Below are positions 1 to 11,513 of a stretch of 64,000 nucleotides of DNA, piece by piece (position 1 is the first letter of the stretch; each line of letters starts with the position of its first letter). The position numbers and the translations under genes are program-made. Origin of the DNA: Cryptomeria japonica (Eukaryota > Streptophyta > Pinopsida > Cupressales > Cupressaceae). The notes under the pieces were generated by a model. It ran no database searches and had not been told where the DNA came from. It was given only the letters and a program-made list of their open reading frames with translations. The stretch spans positions 480,224,900 to 480,288,899 of the forward strand of contig NC_081406.1 in assembly GCF_030272615.1 (NCBI RefSeq), given 5' to 3'.

Positions 1-870
1 GAAGAAATGGAAAAGAATAGAAAGCTTGAGAGAGAGGTCGGTGCTTGGAGAGGCTACTTTAGCCATCTCAGTCAGCCTTTGAGACGTCAGGATCCAGCAG
101 TGTCTCCCGTGCAAGCACTTCCCCTTGAATCAGTTGGCGAGGCATAAAGTGTTAAGAGCTTGGTTCAGCTTATGAGCTCTTGGATTGACAAGTCCCATAC
201 CGTAGCCGTTGAATTCACAACAAGAATGATGCAGACCACCCATCGAGCTATCCAGGTCCTTGAGATCATTCACAACCTAATGATAACAGTAGCCGCCTTT
301 GCCCACACTAGAGATGTTATCATTCCTGTTCTACAAGTAATCAGGCAAACACCAAGGAAGATCCTAGTACAAGAAAAGATAATGGATGGAGGAGCTCATA
401 ATTTACTCCAGTGGTCAACTCTACTCCAGATGAAGGAAGTTCTTTTCGAAGACATTAGCACCAAATGCAATCAAGTTGAGGAGGTCATCCATCCAATTCA
501 GGACAAGGTGTTTGAGGTGTTATGTTCTATTCTTGGTAGAAGAATTGAAGATGAGACAGATGTGAATCTTCAAGAGTTGGAAGAGAAGGTTAAGGTCATC
601 TTTTGCAAAGATGAGAATATTATCACAGATGAGCAAAGGGATCAAATGTTCGCTATTATGCTCCTGATTGAGAAAATCAAGGAACTCGAACCTGGATGGG
701 ATGTAGCTCTTCTCAAGGCCTTCGATCAAGTTATCCACTTGGAGGAATGAATGAGGAATCTCCCCGAGATTCCTATTGCTGAGATTGAAGGAATTGTGTC
801 CAGATTCATTGCATATGCTAAGAAGGAGCATTGGAAAGGGAACAAGGTTCTAGAAGAGAGGTTGTTATAG
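1..870 (+). pseudogene. C-terminal part of an LTR-borne coiled-coil ORF
   Basis: One reading frame stays open from base 1 to a stop at 868-870, broken only by TAA at 145-147 and TGA at 748-750, consistent with CAA>TAA and CGA>TGA decay. The protein is helical, rich in E, K, I and L, with no zinc finger, protease or polymerase motif. It resembles in layout the C-terminal part of the ORF at 19743-23145: a W-[IV]-D motif, a long amphipathic helix, then acidic helices. I do not recognise a function. It lies immediately upstream of a TATA box in an LTR, so it appears to be the tail of an LTR-borne accessory protein whose N-terminus lies outside the window. Homology to the second ORF is inferred from weak similarity. 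Confidence 0.5.
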
Positions 871-1061
871 ATGATGTGGCACCTTAATTATCATTGGTCT
901 ATGTTTCCTAGATTTTTGTGCCAATTAAATATTTGGCTATGCATTTAATATTGTTCAATAAAAGGGGAACTTTTTGTAATAAACCCTAATTAGGGTTTAG
1001 GTGTCAGAATCTCAGCCGTTGATCTTCTTTTGATCTGGGCCGTTCATTGTAATTGAGGATG

Positions 1062-1070
1062 CTATATATA
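1062..1070 (+). promoter_or_regulatory. TATA box of the giant LTR
   Basis: CTATATATA sits 190 bp after the ORF stop and ~860 bp before the LTR terminus. The related reverse-strand LTRs have a TATA-like motif at the equivalent place (5517-5525 and 41397-41409). Position and conservation support an LTR core promoter; no transcription start was observed. Confidence 0.45.
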
Positions 1071-1923
1071 CCCTCACTCATTTTCATTTTAGGATAGTAA
1101 GATTAGAATGAGAGATTAAGAGGAGAAATAGATATTAGAGTCAGATAGTTAGAAGTTATTTTGTAGCAAGATTGAGCATTGAAGAGAGAATTTCAAGCAA
1201 TTGTTGTCTATTTTGGCTTTGAGATCAATAAAATATTGAAGTTATGGTGTTTTATTGCAATTCTTGTGGCTACTTTCATGGTTGCTTACTTTCTTGAATC
1301 ATTCTTGATTGAAGTAGTATTTAAATTTGAAGGACTAAGTGTTGAGCTTGATCTTTGGTGAGATTCACATTCCAAACCACTAGCTTCTTGCTGATTGTAA
1401 GGACGCCTTGCGTGGTCAACTGGAGATATTTGGATTGCTTAAACCTTCAATCATTATTGAACTATTGATATGTACCTTCATGGTAGTGTCTATGATTCTT
1501 GATGAATTGAAAAATCATTAGTCACCTTAGAAGATCGCATCAATTTTAGTAGAGTTGTTATTCCTTGGCAATACTGAAATTGGTAGAATCTTACCAAGTC
1601 TAGCCTACATTGAATCATTCTTAGGATTAGATTAGAATTCATCTCTTGCAAACCCCACCTTTTGATCCTTTTTGAGAACTTGTTAGTTTTAGGAAATTCT
1701 GTTCCTGCAATTCGGAAATGTAAGGCCCCTTGATGAAATAGCATTCACAACGACCACTGGTGCTTATCCACACGTAGAGACCCTACATCAAAGAACCTTG
1801 TAGTCATCCTAATTGATCCTTTTTTGCGACATCTTCAGCAATCAGAGGCTTTATTCAAGAGAGGATAAGGTACCCTTGGGTATTTTATTCTGTGATTGAT
1901 TGTGTACAAAATACACGTCAACA

Positions 1924-4648
1924 GGTCCCCTGTCATAAACGGGGTGAGGTGTGCGAGCTCTACACAAAGGAGCTCTATATGTTGCAAGCCTTTCAAGAGC
2001 ACTCATCTTTTGATGTAATGGGATCAATCCTTCAAGATTTTAAGCTTTACTAGAAGGTTTCCTGCTTTGATACCGATTGAAAACCAAACCAAAAATACTG
2101 AGGGGGGCGGGGTGAATCAGTATTTCAAAAATTACGAACAGATTTAGCATAAGTAAATGAGCAGAACAAACAATTATAGAGATGACACAAAGTTTATCTT
2201 GTGGAAAACCCTTTCGGGAAAAAAACCACGACAAACAATAGCTATCATTATCAGAAATGGGCACCAACCCAGTTACAAACAAGAGCACCAACTCAAAGCA
2301 CTAGAGGCTCCAACCTCTATTTGAGCACCAACTCAATAAACTCCAATTAACAGATTTGAGAGCATGATCACAAAAATGAGACCTTTGTCTTATGCAACTC
2401 AAAATAAAAACACTTAAGACATTACATAACCCAGCCATTCGATATCAAGACTCAACACATTTTCATCTACATTAAAAACACAATCTGCTTAAAAATGAGA
2501 CCACAAGAGGATGACAAAACAGTCTTCTCAAAGGCATATATCAAGTTCATCGATCATTTCCTTGGCGCCGTTAGTAAGACTCCCTAATTTCAAAATGAGA
2601 ACATCATTATCTTTTTATTAAAAACTCATACCAGCAACATAGTTCACTGTGCACACAACTTTCGAACAAACACGGCTCTAGAAGTCTAGAGACGTTGCCT
2701 CATTTCACAAGATATTTATCCTCACATCCTTACCAATCACACACACAGCCATATAATCACTCAGAAAAAAAATTGCTTCCATAACTTCTTTTGTTCACAT
2801 AAAAAAGAGTCTCTTCTCAAGAACACGTAACTGCTTCCTTCAGAATGAAAAACAAAAAAACGAACTTCTGAAGTTGTTGTTTTCTAAATACTTCGAAAAC
2901 GGTTATTCTCACAACCCAGCCTCATCACACATACAACTCATATTGAATCAAAAGATAAGCCCATTTTTTCGGCTGCATGTGTTAAAGAACATCTATAGGA
3001 TGGAGTCATGTCAGCACAAAATCGTTCCTCAGGAATATCATTGCAGATTTTATCAATATTAAAGTATTGAGCACATTACATTTCTAAGTTCTGACACTTC
3101 TGGCCAACTCTCCATACAAATGATGGCAGAAGAAAAAAATACAAACTCCAGAGACAGCAAAAAAAATATCCGATATAGCCGTATCTCCACGCTTTCATAT
3201 ACAGACATAACAGTTCAAACTCATCTGCTGTAACCAACCTTTCCAGAACAAAAACAAAGAGGCGTTATTCTGAAACACAAAATGAATTTCCTAAAGCCAC
3301 GTTTTACAACAAGAAACACATATTGCCAATAATGACAGAGAATTCTGCACCATTCAAAAAAGAATTCCAAACGATCCATATCAGCAAGAACCAAATATTT
3401 TACAGCCACACATTCGATAAGGATGTCCAACACATGACTTCAGAAAAATATGGTGTAGAAGATAACTCCACAAGGTGGAAATCAGCGAACAAAGCATGAC
3501 ATGTGCTGAAAGTCATAGCGTCCCCTTTAAGTCTAACACAGAACCACAAATGAACAAAAGGAACCAAAGCTCAGAAACAAACAAAATACGTGCCATACAA
3601 ACAACCATCAAAGCTGGCTCTTTTGACTTCAGAACACAGATCACACAACAAATGAAGAAGAACACATACATGTCAAAAACACTGACACTCAACCAAGAAC
3701 CAAGCTCAAATGTAGATACTTGAACAATATTGATATCAATGACAAAATACTTTACAGGACCATCAAATTTTCATTGATGAGAAGTTAAGTGGATCATGTG
3801 CAGTTGAGTTTAGCATTTCTAGTGAATATACACTTGATTGTAAATAACAAAAATATATTACTCTAAACATGTGCTATGTCTGGTTATATGGATGTATGAT
3901 GTAGGAGCATCCAGGGGTGTATGACAATCTTGCACACTCAAAAAGAATTTAAATTTAAATTTTGTTATAGTTAGTCTATAGTGTTGTTAGTGAAAAAACA
4001 TATGTAAAAAGGCCTAAAATATTGTTAAATATTGGCCAAGTTGTAATGTTGTAGCGTTATGGTGAGTTGGACACCTAGTAATGGAATTTTCTAAGCATAT
4101 TCTTAGGAATATTCTATCTTGGCATGAAATTGGGAGTTACAAGTAATGACAACTCATTAAATTCTCCTATAAAATAGGGATTCCAATTATGGGCACCCAA
4201 GTGGTGTTTTCAAATATATTCTATTTTGTGTCCTATCTGTGAGGAGGGGGAGTCTAGTTGGCACACCTTTTTAGAAATTTTTGGTGTGGAGTTTAAAAAT
4301 GCATTTAAATATTAAATTCAAATTCTATTTTCAAATTGGAAGCCTATCCCATGTTTTGGCATAGCATTTCTGGGTTGCTAATTTGGGTCAAATTAAATGT
4401 AATTTCATGTGTTGAGTTGCATTGACATGTTGGTTCTTCCATTTGGTGGTGAAGACAGTTTGCAGGTAAAGGGTTGGAGAGTTTGGAAAGAAGGCTTTTG
4501 GAAGCCATATTATTGCTGTAGCATCATGTTGCAGGTCTAATATCAGTTTTAGATCAGATTTTAACATCTAAGAGTGAAACCTAAAGGCTTGTTGCATTGT
4601 AATCAATCTATGCTGAAATTTTCAATTGAAATTTCGATGTTTGTTTGA
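1924..4648. other. Old repeat-derived DNA without a supportable gene
   Basis: This stretch holds only short random ORFs. Its one recognisable landmark is a primer-binding-site-like sequence and adjoining LTR boundary near 2063-2110. The rest (2110-4648) is A/T-rich and probably the body of a decayed LTR and flanking DNA. I could not find a second boundary. Confidence 0.4.
2063..2110 (-). mobile_element. Copia-like LTR end with tRNA-iMet-type primer binding site
   Basis: On the minus strand an LTR ending ...GGTTTTCA (CA at 2078-2079) is followed after two bases by CGGTATCAAAGC, close to the plant initiator-Met primer binding site TGGTATCAGAGC. On the plus strand the LTR begins TGAAAACC and soon runs into a G-rich block, GAGGGGGGCGGGGTGAA, an arrangement familiar from plant copia LTRs. 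No gag or pol was found beside it. The element is a fragment and its other end was not located. Confidence 0.35.
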
Positions 4649-5516
4649 ATATTTGTTGATGTGTTTTTTATTCACATGCGAACACAAAATAAAATACCAA
4701 GGTATCTTATCCTCTCTTGAACAAAGTTATCCGAATGCTGAAGATTTGCCTAAGGATCTATCGAAATAACTCCAAGGTTCTTATATGTAGGGTCTCTACG
4801 TGTGGATAAGCTCTTGTGGTATGATGTGATTATGCTGGAATCACAAGGGGACTTACGTTTATATGCCTGAAAGCTTGATTTGCTAGAACTCAAGTCCTAT
4901 CTACTCACCGAGAAGAATAAAAAAATAGCAAAAGGATAAGGATTAGAGAATCTGTTCTAAGGTCTAGAATGCAAGAAGATAGATGAACGACTAGGTGGAG
5001 TCCTACTGGGTTGGGTCTCACCACCAGGTTGAACAATCTGACACCAACTCAGTGCGATCTTCTAAGGGATGCTTTGAATATATTCAAATCGTTACACCAT
5101 CAGACACTGATCACCATTTAAGTTAATGCATGAACAATAGACATGTAACGACTCGAGATTAAGCTCATTCTATGCCATTTGACCACGCAGGGCGCACTCA
5201 TAGTCAGTAAAAGGCTAGTGGTTTGGACTAGGTAGATTCCACGCGAGTGTATTTAGTAACTTCCTTCATTCAATCTAATTATCTATCATCTAAAATGAAG
5301 ATTTAACAAGAAATCATGCATATTGCAAAGAAACAACACACTTCACCATAACTTGAATGAAAATGGAGTTCATTTACAATCAAGGCAGCAATTTCTTGCC
5401 TTCTCTTCCTAATCTACTCTAATTGCTACTTTATTCACTATGCTTCTGCTACTGACTATTCTACTGACTATTAACTATCAACTAACTATTATCCTTTACA
5501 AATGAAGAGCCAGAGC

Positions 5517-5525
5517 TTTATATAG
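5517..5525 (-). promoter_or_regulatory. TATA box of the 4654-9337 giant LTR
   Basis: On the minus strand the sequence reads CTCTATATAAAG, about 870 bp from the LTR 3' terminus, matching the TATA position in the LTR ending at 1923. Functional use is inferred. Confidence 0.4.
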
Positions 5526-6337
5526 AGAGCTCTTTACATTTCAATGGCTCTGATTGATCTACAATGAATGGCTAGGATTTCAGGATGAAAACCCTAATTA
5601 GGGTTTGTTACAACAAACTTCCCTTAGCTAATGAGAAAATTACATTCAATGCTTGTGAACCAATAGGAAACCGGGGTAGGTGCCTCGAAGTTTGTGCCAT
5701 CATTGGTGAGTCAGGTACATTGAATCTAGACATGCTAATGTGGACCTATTTGACTAGAGAAATAGTGACTGGGATGCCACCTTGTCTTGCATTTGTGCTT
5801 GGTCAGGGAACTTTGTTTCTCTTGATATTCGATGATAAGCTTAACTTTGATTAACTCTTCTAAAACTATCTGCCTCTTCAATGTACCCTTGCACTGACTT
5901 TGGTTGATCCTCCTTCGTCCTTGATGTACCTGATGAATGATGTACTTCTTGATTTTGCATAATGGTGATAGGAAGTCATGGTCAAGTCATCTTCTCTAGT
6001 AGCTCATCTTGCCTTGAGATGTTTGTAAGATCTTTCTTCTCCGCCATTTTGTGATTTTCTCCAGAATGAGGTCCTTGAGGATTGTCAACTCCATTGCTTG
6101 CAATTCCTTGAACACTTGAAGTCCTTCAACTTAGTAGCACCTTGAGTCCTCTCTCACGTATTTGAAGTGTCCTTGATGATGATGAAACCTGAAGAGGTCG
6201 CCCTTGTTCTGGCCTGATCTTCCTCCATCTTGATTTTGTTGACTTGCAAAACAAACAAAAAATGATTAAGAATACATGATATATTGATTCTAACATGGCA
6301 TTTCTTACCTTAAACCATTAACAAGAAGGCATTAAGA

Positions 6338-8812
6338 TCAATTTCGCTTTGGACCCTCTCCAAGGATAGGCCCTATAATGAAATTCGCTCTAGACCCTCT
6401 CCAAGGACAGGCCCTCTAATGAAATTCGCTCTAGATCCTCTCCAAGGACAGGCCCTATAATGAAATTCGCTCTGGATACTTTGGAAGGGTCAGGAGCGAA
6501 AATTTACAAAGTTGCTCAATTTACCTCACATAGACTTCATTTTCAATCTTACCTTACCAAGATCAAATTATTCACCTCCAAAATTGCTTAGGAATAGGTT
6601 TCGCTCAAGGGTCTAGGCAAAACAAAAGACATCCTAGGAATTTCTCTCTGGACCCTCTGGAAGGGTTAGGAGCGAAATTGACATTTTGCTTGATTTTCCT
6701 TCATAAAACTCCATTTCTCATCCTTTTTTCATAAAAAACAAGTCTTTTGCCCTCGAAAATGCTTAGGAATAGGTTAGTTCAGAGGCTTAGGCAAGGTACA
6801 AGACTTCCTAAAGAAATTAACTCTGGACCCTTTGGAAGGGTCAGGAGCTTAGGTGAATTTCACTCTGGACCCTCTGGAAGGGTTAGGAGCGAAATTTGTC
6901 TTTTAGCGTCAAATTCATCATCTCTTTGCCTCAAATCGCTTCTCAAGGCAAGTATACATCAATCTTTTCTCAACCATGCCTTAGGAACCAAGATTTCGAT
7001 CCCAAACAAGGAGCAAATAGAGGTTTTAGGAAATTTCGCTCTGGACCCTTTGGAAGGGTCAGGAGCGAAATTTGTCTTTTGACACCATTCATCTTCCATT
7101 CATCATCATTACGCCTTGAACTTAACTTATCAAACCTCCTCCTATCATGATCAAGTCAATTTGCCATCAATTTAGCTTAAAACAAGGTTCTTTTAGTGCA
7201 TTAGGCAAAATAGAGAGTCTTTCTAGGAATTTCGCTCTGGACCCTTTGGAAGGGTCAGGAGCGAAATTTGCATTTCTAGACTCTATCCACACTCAACTTG
7301 CCTAGGACTTGTCCTTTTCACCCTTATCTTATCATACTCAAGCCAACTTGCTCTCAAAGTGATGTCCATTCAATGCTTATGTTGAGGAAATAAGTCCTTA
7401 GAAGGATTTCGCTCTGGACCCTTTGGAAGGGTCAGGAGCTTAGAAAGAATTTCGCTTTGGACCCTTTGGAAGGGTCAGGAGTGAAATTGATGTTTTAGGC
7501 TCAATTTTCCATCATTGTCTTCATTTTCAACCTTTCCTCATCAAAACAAGTGTTTTGCCTTAAAAAATGCTTGGGAATGGATTAGTTCATAGGTTTGAGC
7601 AAGGTATAATGCTTTATGAAGAAATTCGCTCTGGACCCTTTGGAAGGGTCGAGCGAATTTGCTCTTTTTGGCTCAATTCACATACTTTTTCACTTGGCTT
7701 TATCTTAAACTTGATTTTTGAATCCTTTCCTTGCCATGCATCACCACCATTCAAAGCTTCTAGTGAGGAATTAGGTCATTTAGGGAATTTCACTCTGGAC
7801 CCTTTGGAAGGGTCTGGAGCTTGGATAAATTTCGCTCTGGACCCTCTGGAAGGGTCAGGAGCAAAATTTGCAATTATTCCCAAATTATTGACCTTCTCAT
7901 CACTTGACTTTGTTGCACACATTAATACTCTCTCAATAACGCCCTAGGGACAAGGTTTATAATGCAAATTAGGACCAAGAAGAGAGATCCAAGGAAATTC
8001 GCTCTGGACCCTTTAGAAGGGTCAAGAGCGAAATTGGACTAATTGCTCAAATTCTTAACGTTTAGTGGCCATGACCTACTCAAATGCATGTCTAAGGGTG
8101 CCTCTAAGTTCAATCAACCTCAATTAATGCTAGGGAACCTAAGCTTGATACAAATTAGGGAGATCCAAGGAAATTCGGTCTGGACCCTTTGGAAGGGTAA
8201 GGAGTGAAATTGAGGAATTAGCCTTAAATATCACTGAAACATTCAAACTTTACCCTCACTCATATTGTCCTGGCTTTAGATCATGCTAACAAATCACCCT
8301 AAAGAAGTGCCTAGCTCAAAATGTTGGATCACAAGCACATCTTAACAATTTCGCCTAGGTACCCTTGGAAGGACAGGACCTAAAGAGGAATTTCGCTCTG
8401 GACCCTTTGGAAGGGTCAAGAGCGAAATTTTGCTTTTTGGCTCAAATTCTCCAATTTTCTTCATCCCACTTGCTTGCAACTTGCTCACAAGGCATAGGTA
8501 GGTCATTCCTCACTCAGTCAAGGCGTAGGAGTTAGGATTTTAACTCATGTTAGAAGCAGGAGAGGTTTTTAGAGAAATTCGCTCTAGACCCTTTGGAAGG
8601 GTCAGGAGCAAATTTTGTGACTCTGCTCAAATTCATGACCTTTTCTCCATATTTCCATGTCTAAGTTTGTCCAAGGCGTCTCCAAGGGTGGATTCAAGCT
8701 AATTTCCCCTCAAGTCATGCCTTAGGATGAAGGTTTTGTCCAAAATAGGAGTCAAAAGGGAACTAAGGAGGATTTTAGTCCTGTCCCTTTGGAAGGGCCA
8801 GGAGTGAAATTT
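6338..8812 (-). repeat. Array of ~15 spaced long hairpins (~180-200 bp period)
   Basis: A ~41-nt inverted repeat recurs through 2.5 kb. Its outer arms are AATTTCGCTC and GAGCGAAATT, its inner arms GACCCTT and AAGGGTC, with a 3-nt loop. Near-perfect copies are at 7032-7072 and 7228-7268; others start near 6636, 6815, 6860, 7405, 7449, 7620, 7784, 7826, 7994, 8170, 8388 and 8574, with decayed ones at 6338-6505 and near 8771. Most are separated by ~140-160 bp of unrelated-looking sequence that itself shares faint similarity from unit to unit. Some units are doubled (6815-6900, 7404-7493, 7784-7871). Substitutions often keep one arm intact. No protein is encoded; short ORFs here are translations of the repeat. 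Confidence 0.85.
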
Positions 8813-9297
8813 AACAATCTAGCTCAAATTCTTCACCTTTTGCTCAAACTTTTAGTTTAGCCTTGATCATTAGGGGTTTTCTAAGGGCAAAATAGGTCAA
8901 TTTTATACCAATCAATGCCTAGGGGACAAGATCTCATCATCCATTGACTTGACCAACTCAAACCTTCAAAGGGAAAATCCTTGATGATACTCACTCACAA
9001 ACCTTCATTCGCTTCCTTAAATCAGAGACATAGGTCTCAAAAGGCAAGACTCCTAACATGACACAAAAACTTCCTTAAACTGAATCAAGACTCGACCCTC
9101 AAAGCAAGACCCAGGCCTAACCAAAAGGAAGCTTTTAACAGAGACCCTAACCTGGACCACCTATTGACCAATTTGAACCTAAGCAGACCATACTATCCTA
9201 ACAAGCCCTCTGGCGACCCTTCAATGCAAAGATTAATAGCCAAGAACCTAAAAGACCAAACCAGGAAGACTAACCCTAGAAAGCAAAAAGTAGGGGT

Positions 9298-9314
9298 CCC
9301 CATTTGCAATGGGG
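9298..9314. repeat. Terminal hairpin of the giant LTR
   Basis: CCCCATT, a 3-nt loop, then AATGGGG form a perfect 7-bp stem about 24 nt inside the LTR's 5' end (minus-strand sense). The same hairpin occurs at 32321-32337 at the matching place in a second giant LTR, and a longer related one is at the start of the third (17658 onward). Confidence 0.65.
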
Positions 9315-9337
9315 CGATGTGTGAATACGCCAGAACA

Positions 9338-9808
9338 ATATTGATGGTGTTCTATGCACTTTAAATTTGCTGTAATAAAATCAGATTTGTATGAGTTTGT
9401 TGAGGTGAAAAATCAGATTTGATAGAGGGAGTGTTTCTACTTGTATCCGTACGAGGCAAAAATATAACAAAAACATAAAAAGTACATTCACAAGGAATTG
9501 CAGGAGGCAAATGCATGAGATCTTGTATACATTCCTACTAAGTACATATTATGTCACTTGTGAAGCCAAGAAAATACAAACATGATAGTGCTGTGAATAT
9601 TAAATTTTCTAAAATTAGTTTTGCATGGAATGCATGACTGGTGGAAAAACAGTATATGCCATTAGGAATAAATTTTCTTAATTGTTGGCACTGATTTACA
9701 AGAATCTGGTTCTTTTGAAAGCTTTGACTTTGGATTAATTTTGCCTCCATGTTCAATTTGCCAGGTTAAATCTGATACTGTTTCTTTCTTTTTATTCTTT
9801 AAAACTAG
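9338..9808 (+). other. Intron sequence upstream of the first visible GTG exon
   Basis: No ORF or repeat of note. It ends in a pyrimidine-rich tract (TTTCTTTCTTTTTATTC) and the acceptor AG at 9807-9808. The preceding GTG exon was looked for and not found upstream in the window. Confidence 0.5.
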
Positions 9809-9901
9809 GAAGCAGCAGCATATTCTCGAACTTGGAGAGGACACGTGAAGAACCTCTTAGGCTATGTGTGTTCTGTTTATTGCGTGTACAAGATGGTGAA
9901 G
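9809..9901 (+). CDS. GTG1: GTG/COLD1 exon (31 codons)
   Basis: The exon encodes 31 residues, beginning [12 protein letters not shown] and continuing through [14 protein letters not shown] to MVK. This matches from memory the most conserved block of plant GTG1/GTG2 (COLD1 in rice), a nine-transmembrane GPCR-type G protein of the Golgi pH regulator family, linked in the literature to abscisic acid and cold signalling. The stretch lies at the end of the cytoplasmic loop and start of the following membrane helix. Acceptor AG at 9807-9808 and donor GTATGA at 9902 are canonical, and the exon is exactly in phase (93 nt). GTG1 versus GTG2 versus COLD1 cannot be resolved from this fragment. There are no stops, so the gene is probably functional. 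Confidence 0.9.
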
Positions 9902-10689
9902 GTATGACCTTTATGTTTTGAACAACTATTTATCATCCATCTCTACCAATGGTGTTTTACTCTTTGGAAATTATGAATTTTTTATGCTTATTATAGTTTC
10001 AACTGGAACATCACCACTAGTGAGGTGCAGTGCTGCTGGGTGAATAAATTTCTCCAAATGATATTTCTGCACAGCTTGTAAAATGACAAGGACTCTTGAT
10101 ATTGTTGTTTTATAAATACAAGTGAACAATGAATACTTTTAATAGTAAGATCAGATCGAGTATAGGGGGATGGGATGACAATATCAAGGTAAAAAGGTAA
10201 AGGTAAAGGTCGTTTATAAGGTCATCACTAAGTGAGACAGCAGATTGATGTATAAGACCCTGCGTGTGTTAGTCCACAAGGGGATGGTTTTTCCATTCAC
10301 CTAATATATTCTTCAAAAAAATGTGCAACCCTATCCCAATCTTGTGTGGAATTCATGTGTTTTTTCTCATTTGTTATTATAGATTGTTAGTTTCAGATTT
10401 TTTGTTTGCCAAGATTTTTTTCAATTTTTTTGTTGTTTGTTTCTAGGCTTAATGCTTTTTGTTCTATATCTTTGATGCCTTTTGAAAATGATTAGAGAAC
10501 ATCTACCAAAGGATGCGACTGTGTGGGGTGCAGCTCCTGCACCAAGTTAACAGTTTTGGTTTGCAATGCAGCAATTTTTTTCTCCCGGGTTCACGTTTGA
10601 GTATAGCCATACAATATAGATGGAGAACTCAAAATATACAAGCGTAATATTATATTGAAAATATATAAATACAATGTATTCTATAATAT
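9902..10689. other. Intron segment, nothing recognised
   Basis: A/T-rich sequence with a short GGTAAA run near 10190-10210 and no ORF worth reporting. It may include a decayed short element, but no boundaries were seen. Confidence 0.4.
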
Positions 10690-11046
10690 AAATCAAAGAA
10701 ACGGGACTCGGACTCGGCTCGGACTCGGCAAGGCCAACTCGGACTCGGACTCGGGACTCGGCGTCAGACTCGGCTCCAGACTCGGCTGGACTTGGGATAG
10801 TGAAAAACTCAAGAAATTTAGAGATTTTTAAATATTTAAAACTTGTTTCAGACACCCTTTATTGAATACACCTTAAAGACACAATAACATCATCAAACTC
10901 GGCTCATTTGATTACATACACAAGTATACATCAATCACATAAGCATAAACGCAAATTGTAGCTGAAGAAAATAACAAACATAGATATATAAATATTGTCA
11001 AATGTATACAATATTACAAAACTCATGGAATAAAAAATCCATGTCA

Positions 11047-11350
11047 TCATATGATCATCATCAAATGTTTCATACAAATACCAAAGGTAAATACAACTAC
11101 AAGTCTATGGCTCAGAGGAGCTTGCACCCTCCAGCCCCAGCCCCCTGCAAAGGCGTCTAAGGTAGGTCCTAGATGATTCGACTGCCATAGCCGCTCCCCG
11201 TGACACCATGCCATGCTCACCAACATCAGGAACATCCGTGTCACTATCTGCCTCTGAATCTCCTGTCTGTGCTCGTGCTCTCTGCTCCTCCTCTGCCATG
11301 GCTACAATCTCAACCTCTATATCTACCTGGTCGATCCAATCAATGTCAGA
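11047..11350 (-). pseudogene. hAT transposase C-terminal tail fragment
   Basis: On the minus strand an open stretch reads DWIDQVDIE, then a highly acidic, charged tail (EEEQRARAQTGDSEADSD) and a final ASSSEP before a stop near 11105. An acidic low-complexity tail after a D-W-I-D-type motif is the usual ending of plant hAT transposases after the dimerisation domain. No catalytic core or zinc finger is left, and the upstream side is cut by the GC-rich palindrome block at 11409. Non-functional. Confidence 0.45.
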
Positions 11351-11408
11351 CTATGAGGTTAAATTTTCTCTACTTCTATCGACGCAGTTTCCCCCATATT
11401 TTTCGATA

Positions 11409-11513
11409 GGGGTTTGGGGGCAGCGCCCCCAAGGTGGGGTCAAGGGGCAGTGCCCCTTGCGTGCTCCCTGTCGCGATACAGGGCGAGGTCGAGGGGCAGC
11501 GCCCCGCAAGGCC
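11409..11513. repeat. GC-rich palindromic motif block
   Basis: GGGGTTTGGGGGCAGCGCCC is followed by further copies of GGGGCAGYGCCCC. Each copy is self-complementary (TTGGGGGC...GCCCCCAA). Similar blocks occur at 30369-30455 and, reduced, near 25560-25585. Confidence 0.6.

Larger units (their letters stand above)
1..1923 (+). mobile_element. Right-hand part of a giant LTR (ORF, TATA box and 3' terminus)
   Basis: The last ~400 bp up to the terminus ...CGTCAACA at 1923 match, by eye, the ends of three other elements here: 4654 onward (reverse strand), 40549 onward (reverse strand) and the segment ending at 38859. Shared landmarks are a purine-rich AGAGAGGATAAG block, the phrase CTTAGAAGATCGCAT and the final CA. 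A TATA box at 1062-1070 lies about 860 bp before the terminus, as expected for a U3-R-U5 arrangement, and a coiled-coil ORF precedes it. The left end is outside the window, so no TSD can be tested; the base block after the terminus is GGTCC. Family assignment is inferred from comparison inside the window only. Confidence 0.6.
4654..9337 (-). mobile_element. Complete giant solo LTR (4,684 bp) with hairpin array
   Basis: The element starts TGTTGATGTG on the plus strand and ends CGCCAGAACA, and is flanked by a perfect 5-bp duplication, ATATT at 4649-4653 and ATATT at 9338-9342. Read on the minus strand it begins TGTTCTGG, has a short hairpin ~24 nt in, then the hairpin array (8812 to 6338), then a TATA box (5517-5525), then ends CACATCAACA. 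There are no gag or pol genes and no internal pair of direct repeats, so it behaves as one single LTR left by recombination, or as a non-autonomous element. It sits in a GTG-family intron just upstream of the first visible exon. Confidence 0.8.

Noticed and set aside
5585-5854. 89-codon plus-strand ORF
   Set aside because: It lies antisense in the U3-like part of a solo LTR and is not preserved in the related LTR at 40549.
6338-8812. Regularly spaced repeats with unique spacers resembling a CRISPR array
   Set aside because: Spacing is ~180-200 bp, the repeats are imperfect, there are no cas genes, and the DNA is plant nuclear with a TSD-bounded LTR around it.
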